From the NCBI RefSeq assembly GCF_002813325.1, contig NZ_PHUG01000001.1, positions 2,790,001 to 2,854,000 of the forward strand: DNA of 64,000 nt, given 5' to 3'. This document shows positions 17,833 through 25,448 of the stretch, one piece after another (position 1 is the stretch's first letter; every line of letters begins with the position of its first letter). The notes beneath the pieces were generated by a model, which saw only the letters and a list, made by a program, of their open reading frames with translations, did no database searches and was not told where the DNA came from. The translations under genes and the position numbers were made by a program. This DNA is from Janthinobacterium sp. 64 (GTDB taxonomy: Bacteria; Pseudomonadota; Gammaproteobacteria; Burkholderiales; Burkholderiaceae_D).

Positions 17833-18156
17833 TTATGCCGCAATCAGGGCAAACGCCCTGGAGATGTCCGCACTGTCAAGCGGGCGCACGAGGCGCGCCA
17901 CTTCCTGGCCATCTTTCAAAAAGATCAGGGTCGGCCACAGCTTGACCCGGAAGTGGCGCCCCAGCGCGCGGCCGGGGCCGTCTTCGACGCGCAGGTGCAG
18001 CACCCCGGGGTGCTGCGCAAACGCTGCAGCCAGCGGCGCCTGGGTGGCGCGGCAATGGCCGCACCAGCCCGTGCCAAATTCCAGCAGGGCCGGCCCCGCC
18101 AGGGCGTCGATCTCGGCGCGCGTGGGTTGTGCTACAGCATACGTGTCGTGCATCAT
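17833..18156 (-). CDS. Thioredoxin-family protein
   Basis: 107 residues. The active site is WCGHC at about residue 31 and the cis-Pro loop is WPTLIFLKDGQE; both cysteines are present. Length fits a free cytoplasmic thioredoxin and there is no signal peptide. AAGGAGA lies just before the first of two adjacent ATGs. It is the last gene of the cluster that starts with pcaI, 18 bases after the FAH-family gene, and probably is co-transcribed. A role in keeping a partner reduced is assumed; no specific partner is visible. Confidence 0.85.
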   Translation of the reverse strand: MMHDTYAVAQPTRAEIDALAGPALLEFGTGWCGHCRATQAPLAAAFAQHPGVLHLRVEDGPGRALGRHFRVKLWPTLIFLKDGQEVARLVRPLDSADISRAFALIAA

Positions 18157-18174
18157 GCCAGTCTCCTTGAGAAC

Positions 18175-18870
18175 TCAGACCACTTTCACGCGCAAAGTGC
18201 CCAGGCCATCGATGGCGCCCAGCAGCTCGTCGCCGCGCTGCACGGCCGCCACGCCGGCCGGCGTGCCCGTGTAGATCAGGTCGCCCGGCTGCAAAGTGAA
18301 ATAGGTCGACAGGTCGGCGATGGTTTCGGCCACGTTCCAGATCAGCATGTCGATCGTGCTGGCCTGGCGCAACTCGCCATTCACGTGCAGGGTGATGGCG
18401 GCATGGCTGACGTCGCCTGCCAGCGCAGCCGGAGTGATGGGGCCGATGGGCGCCGAGTGCTCGAAGGCCTTGCCCGTCTCCCACGGACGGCCCAGTTTTT
18501 TTGCCGCGCCCTGCACGTCGCGTCGCGTCATGTCCAGGCCAAGCGCATACCCCCAGACATGGCTCAGCGCGTCGGCCACGCCGATATCGCTGCCGCCCTT
18601 GCCGATGGCCACCACCAGTTCCATCTCGTGCTGGAAATCCTGCGTTTGCGCCGGATACGGCAACTCGCCCGTCGTGCCAGCTGCCACGGGCAGCACGGCG
18701 TCGTGTGGCTTCATGAAGAAAAACGGCGCCTCGCGGCCCGTGTGGCCCATTTCCTTGGCGTGCTCGACATAGTTGCGGCCCACGCAATAGATACGGTGAA
18801 CCGGGAACGTATCAACGCTGCCGGTAACGGGAACGCTGGGCTGGATGGCTGCGGGAATGACATACGACAT
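18175..18870 (-). CDS. Fumarylacetoacetate hydrolase-family protein (fumarylpyruvate hydrolase-like)
   Basis: 231 residues. The family metal ligands are visible in HEMELVVAIG (the E-x-E pair) and the Asp of LGLDMTRRD, with the N-terminal HRIYCVGRNYVEHAKEMG and FFFMKPHDAV segments seen in fumarylpyruvate hydrolases of the gentisate route. The enzyme cleaves a carbon-carbon bond in a 2,4-diketo acid in the cytoplasm. It lies in the 3-oxoadipate cluster, where a fumarylpyruvate step is not expected, so the real substrate may be another acylpyruvate or oxaloacetate. Likely operon partners are pcaF and the thioredoxin gene. Confidence 0.85.
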   Translation of the reverse strand: MSYVIPAAIQPSVPVTGSVDTFPVHRIYCVGRNYVEHAKEMGHTGREAPFFFMKPHDAVLPVAAGTTGELPYPAQTQDFQHEMELVVAIGKGGSDIGVADALSHVWGYALGLDMTRRDVQGAAKKLGRPWETGKAFEHSAPIGPITPAALAGDVSHAAITLHVNGELRQASTIDMLIWNVAETIADLSTYFTLQPGDLIYTGTPAGVAAVQRGDELLGAIDGLGTLRVKVV

Positions 18871-18961
18871 GAAGACTCCTGATCGGCACGATAAAAAGGC
18901 GGTGATGAAAAAGGGGACACCGCAGTGTCCCCCATTTTACGGTAACTTTATTTCAGCAGGA

Positions 18962-20164
18962 TCAGACCCGTTCCAGCACCAGCGCAATACCCTGGCCCAC
19001 GCCGATGCACATGGTACAGAGCGCATAGCGTCCGCCCGTGCGGTGCAACTGGTTGACGGCCGTCATGGCCAGACGCGCACCCGAGGCGCCCAGCGGATGA
19101 CCGAGGGCAATCGCGCCGCCATTCGGGTTGACGCGGATGTCGTCATCCTGCAAGCCCAGCTGGCGCAGCACGGCCAGGCCCTGGGCGGCAAACGCTTCGT
19201 TCAGTTCGATGACGTCGAAGTCGGCCAGGGTCAAACCCGTCATGGCCAGCACTTTCAGGGTGGCGGGCGCGGGGCCGATGCCCATGATGCGCGGCGCCAC
19301 GCCGGCCGTCGCCATGGCCACCACGCGGGCGCGCGGCGTCAGGCCAAAACGGGCCGCGTTCGCTTCGTCGGCCAGCAGCAGCGCCGCCGCGCCATCGTTG
19401 ACGCCGGATGCGTTGCCGGCCGTGATCGTGCCATCGGCGCGCACGACGGGTTTCAATTTGGCCAGGGTCTCCAGCGTGGTGGCGCGTGGATGCTCGTCAC
19501 GGGAAACGACGATGGGCTCGCCCTTCTTTTGGGCGATGCTGACGGGACAGATTTCACTGTCGAACACGCCCGCCTGCTGCGCCGCCAGCGCCTTGACCTG
19601 GCTGGCCAGCGCGAACGCGTCCTGGTCCGCGCGGCTGATACCAAAGTCGGACGCCACGTTTTCCGCCGTTTCCGGCATAGAATCGACACCGTACTGCGCC
19701 TTCATCAAGGGGTTGATGAAGCGCCAGCCGATGGTCGTGTCTTCCATTTTCATGCCGCGCGAAAAAGCGCTGTCGGCCTTGCCCATAACGAATGGCGCGC
19801 GGCTCATGCTTTCCACGCCTCCAGCGATCAGCAAGCCCGCTTCGCCGCTCTTGATGAAGCGCGCGGCGCTGCCGATGGCGTCCAGGCCCGAGCCGCACAG
19901 GCGGTTCAGGGTGGCGCCCGGCACGCTGTCGGGCAAGCCGGCCAGCAAGGCGGCCATGCGCGCCACGTTGCGGTTGTCCTCGCCCGCCTGGTTGGCGCAG
20001 CCGTACAGCACGTCGGTGATGGCCGTCCAGTCCACATTGGGGTTGCGCGCCATCAAGGCACGAATGGGCACGGCGCCCAGGTCGTCGGCGCGCACGCCAG
20101 CGAGTCCGCCGCCATAGCGGCCAAACGGCGTGCGCTGCGCGTCGCAAATGTATGCGTGGGTCAT
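18962..20164 (-). CDS. pcaF: 3-oxoadipyl-CoA thiolase
   Basis: 400 residues. It cleaves 3-oxoadipyl-CoA with CoA to succinyl-CoA and acetyl-CoA, the last step of the beta-ketoadipate pathway. The nucleophilic Cys is in LNRLCGSGLDAIGSA, the His in GGAIALGHPLGASGAR and the second Cys in CTMCIGVGQG. The N-terminus AYICDAQRTPFGRYGG and the internal YGVDSMPETAENVA favour the PcaF/PaaJ subgroup over acetoacetyl-CoA thiolases. It follows pcaIJ by 34 bases, giving the complete 3-oxoadipate to TCA-cycle module. Confidence 0.93.
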   Translation of the reverse strand: MTHAYICDAQRTPFGRYGGGLAGVRADDLGAVPIRALMARNPNVDWTAITDVLYGCANQAGEDNRNVARMAALLAGLPDSVPGATLNRLCGSGLDAIGSAARFIKSGEAGLLIAGGVESMSRAPFVMGKADSAFSRGMKMEDTTIGWRFINPLMKAQYGVDSMPETAENVASDFGISRADQDAFALASQVKALAAQQAGVFDSEICPVSIAQKKGEPIVVSRDEHPRATTLETLAKLKPVVRADGTITAGNASGVNDGAAALLLADEANAARFGLTPRARVVAMATAGVAPRIMGIGPAPATLKVLAMTGLTLADFDVIELNEAFAAQGLAVLRQLGLQDDDIRVNPNGGAIALGHPLGASGARLAMTAVNQLHRTGGRYALCTMCIGVGQGIALVLERV

Positions 20165-20198
20165 GTTCTTTCCTCCAAGAAAGTGGTTTGATGTTGAA

Positions 20199-20840
20199 TT
20201 AACGTCCGTCCGTCAGCGGCACGGCCGTCAACGCTTGCAGCTGTTCAAAACTCAAGCCATCGGCCAGTTCGACCACCACGGCGCCGTTTGGCCCCAGGTC
20301 GAGCACGGCCAGGTCGCTGTAGATGCGGCTGACACACCCGATGCCCGTCAGCGGATAGCTGCACGCCTGCACCAGCTTGCTTTCCCCCGTCTTGGTCAGC
20401 AATTCCATCATGACCCAGGTTTTTTTTGCGCCGATGGCCAGGTCCATGGCCCCGCCCACGGCGGGAATGGCGTCCGGCGCGCCCGTGTGCCAGTTGGCCA
20501 GGTCGCCCGTGGCGGAGACTTGAAACGCGCCCAGCACGCAGATGTCGAGGTGGCCGCCGCGCATCATGGCGAAGCTGTCGGCATGGTGGAAATAGCTGCC
20601 GCCGGGCAGCAAGGTGACGGGCTGCTTGCCTGCATTGATCAGGTCATAGTCTTCCTCGCCCGGTGCGGGCGCGGGGCCCATGCCGATCACGCCGTTTTCG
20701 CTGTGCAGGATGATCTCCGCGCCAGCCGGCAAGTGGTTCGCCACCAGGGTCGGCAAGCCGATGCCGAGGTTGACGACACTGCCGTCATGGATGTCGGCCG
20801 CCACCCTGGCCGCCATTTGATCTCGATTCCATTTATTCAT
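20199..20840 (-). CDS. pcaJ: 3-oxoadipate CoA-transferase subunit beta
   Basis: 213 residues from the ATG at 20840 (MNKWNRDQMAARVA), preceded by AGGAGT. With PcaI it moves CoA from succinyl-CoA to 3-oxoadipate. The catalytic Glu lies in SENGVIGMGP near residue 48, and GLPTLVANHLP and GGHLDICVLGAFQV are conserved in beta subunits of family I CoA-transferases. Ten bases separate it from pcaI. Specificity for 3-oxoadipate rather than acetoacetate is inferred from pcaF next door. Confidence 0.9.
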   Translation of the reverse strand: MNKWNRDQMAARVAADIHDGSVVNLGIGLPTLVANHLPAGAEIILHSENGVIGMGPAPAPGEEDYDLINAGKQPVTLLPGGSYFHHADSFAMMRGGHLDICVLGAFQVSATGDLANWHTGAPDAIPAVGGAMDLAIGAKKTWVMMELLTKTGESKLVQACSYPLTGIGCVSRIYSDLAVLDLGPNGAVVVELADGLSFEQLQALTAVPLTDGR

Positions 20841-20850
20841 TTGATACTCC

Positions 20851-21549
20851 TCAGGCAGCTTTGAAGCCGGCGGGGCCGGTGGCCGTGCGCGGCACTTGCA
20901 CGAGGCGCTGCACGAACAGGCCCGGCGTGATGACGTGCTCGGGATCGATGCTGCCCAAGTCAAGCACCTCGTGCACGGAAGCAATGCTGACTTTCGCGGC
21001 CATGGCCATGATGGGGCCGAAGTTGCGCGCCGTCTTGCGGTAAGTCAGGTTGCCCCAGCGGTCGCCCTGCTCCGCCTTGATCAGCGCGAAATCGGCGTGG
21101 ATCGGCGACTCGAACACATACATGCGGCCGTCGATCTCGCGCGTTTCCTTGCCCTTGGCCAAGTCCGTGCCATAGCCCGTGGGCGTGAAAAAGCCGCCGA
21201 TGCCGGCGCCGGCGGCGCGGATGCGCTCGGCCAGATTGCCCTGCGGCACCAGTTCCAGCTCCAGCTTGCCCGCGCGGTACAGCGCGTCGAAGACGTGCGA
21301 ATCGGCCTGGCGCGGGAACGAGCAGATGATCTTGCGCACTTGCCCGTTTTTCAGCAGTGCCGCCAGGCCCGAATCGCCATTGCCCGCATTGTTGTTGACG
21401 ATGACGAGGTCGCGCGCGCCGTGGGCGATCAAGCCGTCGATCAGCTCGGCCGGCTGGCCCGCGCCGCCAAAGCCGCCAATCATGACGGTGGCGCCATCGT
21501 GGATATCGGCCAGCGCATCAAGCACGCTGGAACGCAGTTTGTCGATCAT
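20851..21549 (-). CDS. pcaI: 3-oxoadipate CoA-transferase subunit alpha
   Basis: 232 residues from the ATG at 21549, with GAAGGAGA upstream; an in-frame start at 21564 is less well placed. The glycine-rich CoA-binding loop GGFGGAGQP is near residue 25, and GGFFTPTGYGTDLAKGKE and the NLTYRKTARNFGPIMA segment are typical of alpha subunits. It opens the pca cluster on the reverse strand, and the 164 bases before it are shared with a divergent IclR regulator, so regulation from that palindrome-bearing region is likely. Confidence 0.9.
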   Translation of the reverse strand: MIDKLRSSVLDALADIHDGATVMIGGFGGAGQPAELIDGLIAHGARDLVIVNNNAGNGDSGLAALLKNGQVRKIICSFPRQADSHVFDALYRAGKLELELVPQGNLAERIRAAGAGIGGFFTPTGYGTDLAKGKETREIDGRMYVFESPIHADFALIKAEQGDRWGNLTYRKTARNFGPIMAMAAKVSIASVHEVLDLGSIDPEHVITPGLFVQRLVQVPRTATGPAGFKAA

Positions 21550-21580
21550 TGCTGTCTCCTTCAATCAAATTCATTCGCAA

Positions 21581-21601
21581 TTTGTTCGTATAACGAACAA
21601 A
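21581..21601. promoter_or_regulatory. Palindromic operator between pcaI and the IclR regulator gene
   Basis: TTTGTTCGT (21581-21589), ATA, ACGAACAAA (21593-21601): a perfect 9-base dyad 32 bases upstream of pcaI. TTCG...CGAA sites are usual for IclR-type regulators such as PcaR/PcaU. Further TTCG half-sites occur at 21604 and 21621. Binding is inferred. Confidence 0.65.
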
Positions 21602-21713
21602 TATTCGTATTTAGAACTTATTCGTGAGAATATGCCTGATCGGCGCGCTTGTCAATTTGCCGTTTTCACCAGCGCCATGGCTATAATTGCCACCTTGCCC
21701 CATTGGAATCGCC

Positions 21714-22541
21714 ATGACCGCACGCAGCAGCACCTCCCTTGCTACCGAAGACACCGTCGATGCCGACGGCGCGCCCCGCCCTGGCGACAGCTATGTGCAA
21801 TCGTTCGCGCGCGGCCTGGCCGTACTGCGCAGCTTTGGCGCAGAGGCGCCGCAACAGACCCTGAGCGAAGTGGCGGAACGGGCGCAGCTGACGCGCGCGG
21901 GCGCGCGGCGCATCCTGCACACCTTGTTGCATCTCGGTTATGTGGAAGCGGACGGGCGGCTGTTCCGTCTGACGCCCAAGGTGCTCGACCTCGGTTACGC
22001 CTATCTGTCGTCCTTGCCCGTGTGGACACAGGCGCAGCCGCTGCTGGAAGAATTGATGCAGACCTTGCGCCAGTCTTGCTCGGCCACCGTGCTCGACGGC
22101 GACGACATCGTGTATGTCGTGCGCCTGTCCGCGCACCGCACCATGTCGATCAACCTGGGCATCGGCAGCCGCTTGCCCGCGTACTGCACTTCGATGGGCA
22201 GAGTGTTGCTATCGGGCCTGGCGCCCGAGGTGCTGCGCGAACGGCTGTCAAAGATGGCGCTGCTGAAAATCACGCCGGCGACCAAGGTCGATATCGATGT
22301 CTTGATGGAAGAGATTGCGCAAGTGCGGCGCCAGGGCTGGTGCCTTGTGCAGGAAGAGCTGGAGCAAGGCTTGATCGCCCTGGCCGCGCCCGTGTTCGAC
22401 CGGGCCGGCAAGGTGGTGGCGGCGATCAATGTCAGCGGCCAGACGGCAGGGCCGTCCGTGGCGCATCTGCTGGAACACAGCTTGCCGAAACTGCTCGATA
22501 CGGCAAACAGGGTCAGCGCCCTGGTGCGGGTACAGCAGTAG
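21714..22541 (+). CDS. IclR-family regulator of the 3-oxoadipate cluster (PcaR/PcaU-like)
   Basis: 275 residues from the ATG at 21714. An N-terminal winged helix spans about residues 30-90 (SFARGLAVLRSFG, TLSEVAERAQLTRAGARRIL) and the effector-binding domain about 105-265 (GDDIVYVVRLSAHRTMSINLGIGSRLPAYCTS in pieces, TSMGRVLLSGL, GLIALAAPVFDRAGKVVAAINVS). SAHRTMSINLGIG is particularly close to the PcaR/PobR branch, which senses 3-oxoadipate or a related acid. It is divergent from pcaI with a dyad between. Activation of pcaIJF is the likely role. Confidence 0.9.
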   Translation: MTARSSTSLATEDTVDADGAPRPGDSYVQSFARGLAVLRSFGAEAPQQTLSEVAERAQLTRAGARRILHTLLHLGYVEADGRLFRLTPKVLDLGYAYLSSLPVWTQAQPLLEELMQTLRQSCSATVLDGDDIVYVVRLSAHRTMSINLGIGSRLPAYCTSMGRVLLSGLAPEVLRERLSKMALLKITPATKVDIDVLMEEIAQVRRQGWCLVQEELEQGLIALAAPVFDRAGKVVAAINVSGQTAGPSVAHLLEHSLPKLLDTANRVSALVRVQQ

Positions 22542-22544
22542 CGT

Positions 22545-23402
22545 TTACTGCTTAAATTTGGCGCACAGGTCCGGGCGCGGTTGCGCCGGCATCGTTTGCG
22601 TCAGGTCGAACGTGCCCTTGAAACCGCTGCCGCCCTGCTCCAGGTAGCCGATGCTGCGCACGTTCAGTTGCGGGTCGGCCAGCCTCAGCCAGCGGGGCAC
22701 GCCGATATCCTTGCGCACATGGTCATTGCCGGCGATCAGCACCACGTCGCGCGGTGCCTGGTCGCGGATCAGCTTGGCCATCCAGATATCGCGCGCCACC
22801 TGGGCGCTGACGACACCGTTGATCATCATGTCGGGCAGCATATTGCAGCGGGCCGCCTGCACTTCCTTCTGCTGCCCTTCCAGAATATCGGCCGGCACGG
22901 GCGTAGCCAGGTAGGTGGCCACCATGGCGGGCGGCATCGACCACTGGATGCCGTCGCGTACGATGCGCGAGGCATCGGCGGGCGACAGATTGCCGGCGAC
23001 CAGGGTCAGCTGGTAGCTGATGACGAGGTCCAGCACGGGGCGGTACAAGCTCCAGTCCCAGCGTGGCTGTTCCATCACGCGGATGATGCAATCGGGGTCG
23101 GCGCAATCGCGCGCGGCGCGCGTCAGCAAGGCCTGGTTTTCGCGGTCAAATTGCTCCATGACGATCACGGGACGCCAGCCCGCCGCCAGGCGGCGCTGCA
23201 ACTCGGCGACGCGCAGGCGCTGGCCTTGCGCATTGTCATGCACTTCCCCCAGCAGCAGCACTTGTGGATTGGGCAAGGCGTCGGCCACGGGTGCGGGAGC
23301 GTGTGGTACTTCCTTCTTCAGCAAGCTGCCGCAGGCGGCCAATGCCAGCACGCTGCACAGCAGGGCGGCGCGCGCGCCGGCGCGGAAAATCACGGTTGTC
23401 AT
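22545..23402 (-). CDS. ChaN-family lipoprotein, putative haem-binding
   Basis: 285 residues with a lipoprotein signal (ALLCSVLALAACGSL, Cys near residue 24). The domain starts at PQVLLLGEVHDNAQGQRLR, followed by PVIVMEQFDRENQALL, the pattern of ChaN (Cofac_haem_bdg). ChaN of Campylobacter binds a haem pair and is associated with iron uptake. Late in the protein AGNDHVRKDIGVPRWL supplies the other conserved loop. It is convergent with the IclR gene (3-base gap), and stands alone on this strand. Function in haem handling is by family only. Confidence 0.85.
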   Translation of the reverse strand: MTTVIFRAGARAALLCSVLALAACGSLLKKEVPHAPAPVADALPNPQVLLLGEVHDNAQGQRLRVAELQRRLAAGWRPVIVMEQFDRENQALLTRAARDCADPDCIIRVMEQPRWDWSLYRPVLDLVISYQLTLVAGNLSPADASRIVRDGIQWSMPPAMVATYLATPVPADILEGQQKEVQAARCNMLPDMMINGVVSAQVARDIWMAKLIRDQAPRDVVLIAGNDHVRKDIGVPRWLRLADPQLNVRSIGYLEQGGSGFKGTFDLTQTMPAQPRPDLCAKFKQ

Positions 23403-23444
23403 GTAAGCGGTATCCAGAGTGGCGATGCGCCAGATTGTACCGTC

Positions 23445-23888
23445 TCAGGCCGGCGCGGGCAGCTTGCGGCGCTCCAGCACTTCAAACACGACCATGCCGG
23501 CCAGCATGGCGCCCACAAATATCCACGCCTTCGGCTGGCCCGCCAGCAGGGAGACAAGAGCGGGACCGGGACAGAAACCGGCGATGCCCCAGCCCGCGCC
23601 AAAGGCCAGGCTGCCCAGCAGCAAGCGCCGGTCGATGCGCCGCGACGCCGGCAATTGCATGGGTTCGCCCAACAGCGACCTGGTGCGCCGCCGCGCCAGC
23701 CAGAAGGCGGGCAGGGCCACGCCGATGGCGCCGCCCATCACCAGCGCCAAGGACGGATCCCAGGCGCCGGCCAGGTCGAGAAACCCGAGCACCTTGGCCG
23801 GGTTGCTCATGCCGGAGACGATCAGGCCCAAGCCAAAGACGAGGCCGCTCAACAGGGAAAGAATCAGTTTGTTCATACGTTTGCTCAT
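23445..23888 (-). CDS. YeeE/YedE (DUF6691)-family transporter half, second gene
   Basis: 147 residues starting at the ATG at 23888, which overlaps the upstream stop as ATGA. Four hydrophobic spans are visible; [18 protein letters not shown] and [18 protein letters not shown] carry the conserved Cys of the family. Paired half-size YeeE/YedE proteins (PmpA/PmpB type) import thiosulfate- or sulfide-like sulfur compounds, or export sulfur equivalents, across the inner membrane. The operon with a BigR/SqrR-type repressor makes a role in sulfide or persulfide response likely. Confidence 0.85.
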   Translation of the reverse strand: MSKRMNKLILSLLSGLVFGLGLIVSGMSNPAKVLGFLDLAGAWDPSLALVMGGAIGVALPAFWLARRRTRSLLGEPMQLPASRRIDRRLLLGSLAFGAGWGIAGFCPGPALVSLLAGQPKAWIFVGAMLAGMVVFEVLERRKLPAPA

Positions 23889-24310
23889 ACCTGGCGCAAC
23901 AGATAGACGGTGAGGAAGCCGGCCGCCATGAAGGCGATGGTGGCCGCCAGCGAACGCGGTGACAGGCGCGACAGGCCGCACACGCCGTGGCCGCTGGTGC
24001 AGCCGGCGCCATAGCGCACGCCCACGCCCACCAGCAGGCCCGCGACGATCAAGGCGGGCGTGCCGGCGTCGATCTGCACGGGCGGCAACGCTTGCCACAA
24101 GCGGTACAGCAGGGGCGTGCCGATCAGGCCGGCAAGAAAGGCGATGCGCCAGCCCAGATCGCCGCTGCGCGGGCGCAGCAAGCCGCCAAGGATGCCGCTG
24201 ATGCCGGCGATGCGCCCATTGAACAAAATCAAGAGCGCCGCCGCCAGGCCGATCAGCATGCCGCCCGCCAGCGAAGCCCACGGCGTAAAGTGTTGCCACG
24301 CAATAGTCAT
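23885..24310 (-). CDS. YeeE/YedE-family transporter half, first gene
   Basis: 141 residues from the ATG at 24310, with GAGGTTGCC before it. Spans include [30 protein letters not shown] in pieces and [22 protein letters not shown], which holds the CTSGHGVCG signature with two cysteines, one conserved for sulfur-compound relay. It starts 7 bases after the ArsR-family repressor stop and overlaps the second half-gene by 4 bases, so the three form one operon. Confidence 0.88.
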   Translation of the reverse strand: MTIAWQHFTPWASLAGGMLIGLAAALLILFNGRIAGISGILGGLLRPRSGDLGWRIAFLAGLIGTPLLYRLWQALPPVQIDAGTPALIVAGLLVGVGVRYGAGCTSGHGVCGLSRLSPRSLAATIAFMAAGFLTVYLLRQV

Positions 24311-24317
24311 GGCAACC

Positions 24318-24671
24318 TCAGTCCGCTTCGTCGTTGAACGGCGGACGCGGCGCGCAGAACTGCGCGTACAGCACTTGCAGCACGGCCAGCACGGGCGCGC
24401 TGGCGACGCGATAATAAATCTGCTTGCCATCGCGCCGCGTGGCCACCAGCATCTCTTCGCGCAGCACGCCCAGTTGCTGCGACAGGGTCGGCTGGACTAT
24501 GCCCACTTTTTGTTCGAGGTCGCTGACGCAATGTTCGCCCTGCGATAGCTGGCACAGCAGCATCAAACGGTCGGCATTGCCCATGGCCTTGAGCAGCGAA
24601 CTGGCCTTGTAGGCCGAGCCGCGCATGGCGTCGAGGTTGTATTGTGTTTCTTGTGTTGCAACTGTCTCCAT
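24318..24671 (-). CDS. ArsR-family repressor of the BigR/SqrR persulfide-sensing type
   Basis: 117 residues. A winged helix spans about 28-95 ([51 protein letters not shown]). Cys40 (LLCQL) and Cys106 (AQFCAPR) are placed like the redox pair that forms a tetrasulfide or disulfide in SqrR (C41/C107) and BigR (C42/C108). An extra Cys48 is present. With the pair of YeeE/YedE genes just downstream and an A/T-rich dyad upstream, it probably represses this operon until reactive sulfur is sensed. Confidence 0.88.
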   Translation of the reverse strand: METVATQETQYNLDAMRGSAYKASSLLKAMGNADRLMLLCQLSQGEHCVSDLEQKVGIVQPTLSQQLGVLREEMLVATRRDGKQIYYRVASAPVLAVLQVLYAQFCAPRPPFNDEAD

Positions 24672-24711
24672 CTTGCCCTCCCACAGGCGGTCATATTGAA
24701 CATCATGCGAT

Positions 24712-24739
24712 AAACAATATACTAATCAATATATTGTTT
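24712..24739. promoter_or_regulatory. Candidate BigR/SqrR-type operator
   Basis: AAACAATAT (24712-24720) and ATATTGTTT (24731-24739) form a perfect 9-base inverted repeat with a 10-base A/T-rich centre, 40 bases before the repressor start. ArsR-family BigR sites are similar A/T-rich dyads. Binding by the adjacent repressor is inferred. Confidence 0.6.
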
Positions 24740-24877
24740 TCCTGCTGGCGATTCGCACAAAAAAACAACAGTGTTTTTCAGCGATAGCGTGCTCATGCCA
24801 AGTGTGCGGCAGCGATAGCCATGACGCTATCAAAATGATAAATATTCGTAATTTAAAGCAAATATACGTAGCAAAAT

Positions 24878-24893
24878 TGCCACGACTTGTGCT
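24878..24893 (+). promoter_or_regulatory. Degenerate sigma-54 (-24/-12) promoter candidate
   Basis: TGCCAC-GACTT-GTGCT resembles TGGCAC-N5-TTGCT with the correct GC spacing but two mismatches, one in the important -24 GG. It lies about 110 bases before the PEP-CTERM-like gene; PEP-CTERM genes in related bacteria are known to use RpoN with PrsK/PrsR. Treat as a hypothesis. Confidence 0.3.
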
Positions 24894-25002
24894 GTAATAA
24901 GATCTCATCAGAAAAATTGTGATACGCCTCCGTGCAGGCGCATTATCCGTCCAGACGCAGGCCGGTTTCGGCCACGCCGCGCGGTGAACCAGGGAGTCAA
25001 CG

Positions 25003-25386
25003 ATGAAGATCTTTCAGCCGCTATGCGCGGTCGTGCTGGCACTGTCGGCGTATGCCGGCAATGTGGCCGCCAGCGCCCCTGCCGTGAGCGACGACAGTCT
25101 CGCTTTCAACAACACTGCGGACAATCCCGCCTGGGAAACACCGGACTTGCCGTATGCACGCCTGCTGACGCAGCACACGACGCTCAATGCGCCCCCGCGC
25201 TGGTTCAACGCTGGTACGCGCCAAAGCGCACTGGCGCCCCCCACCGCCACCGCCGCTCCTGCCGTACAACAGCCGAACGTGCCGCCGCCCGTGCCCGAAG
25301 CGAGCATGGTCTCGATGTTGCTGGTGGGACTGGGTTTGCTGGCCTTGAGCATGCACGGTGAAAAACAGGAAAAATTCGATGGCTGA
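25003..25386 (+). CDS. Small exported protein with a PEP-CTERM-like C-terminus
   Basis: 127 residues: signal peptide (FQPLCAVVLALSAYAGNVAAS), a short Pro/Ala-rich body, then VPEASMVSMLLVGLGLLALS and the tail MHGEKQEKFDG. PEP-CTERM exosortase substrates end in V-P-E-P, a hydrophobic span with GLGLL, and a basic cluster. Here PEP reads PEA, and the tail is mixed charge rather than Arg-rich, so sorting may be altered. The body has no known domain. CAGGGAGTC precedes the ATG. Function unknown; surface location is inferred. Confidence 0.7.
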   Translation: MKIFQPLCAVVLALSAYAGNVAASAPAVSDDSLAFNNTADNPAWETPDLPYARLLTQHTTLNAPPRWFNAGTRQSALAPPTATAAPAVQQPNVPPPVPEASMVSMLLVGLGLLALSMHGEKQEKFDG

Positions 25387-25416
25387 GGCCATTCCGGCGG
25401 CCGATGCCGTTGCGTC

Positions 25417-25448
25417 AAAAAAATTCCGCCTTGCGCGGAATTTTTTTT
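25417..25448. terminator. Strong, probably bidirectional terminator
   Basis: AAAAAAATTCCGC (25417-25429) and GCGGAATTTTTTT (25435-25447) pair perfectly around a 5-base loop, with T runs on both strands. It ends the PEP-CTERM-like gene and also overlaps the stop codon of the convergent 59-residue gene. Confidence 0.9.

Larger units (their letters stand above)
24672..25002. other. Intergenic region between the BigR-like operon and the PEP-CTERM-like gene
   Basis: 331 bases with no gene. It holds the BigR-like operator at 24712-24739, a repeat-rich stretch (AGCGATAGC at 24780-24788 and 24811-24819; GATAGC-CATGAC-GCTATC at 24814-24831; AAATATTCGTA at 24840 and AAATATACGTA at 24860, 20 bases apart), and a sigma-54-like site at 24878-24893. 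Confidence 0.6.

Noticed and set aside
21604..21628. Second full IclR operator near 21604-21628
   Set aside because: Only TTCG half-sites are present, with no matching complement at the right spacing.
24930..25002. Possible c-di-GMP (GEMM) riboswitch before the PEP-CTERM-like gene
   Set aside because: GACGCAGGCC and a GGCC hairpin recall part of GEMM, but the other conserved half (GGCAAACC-like) is missing.
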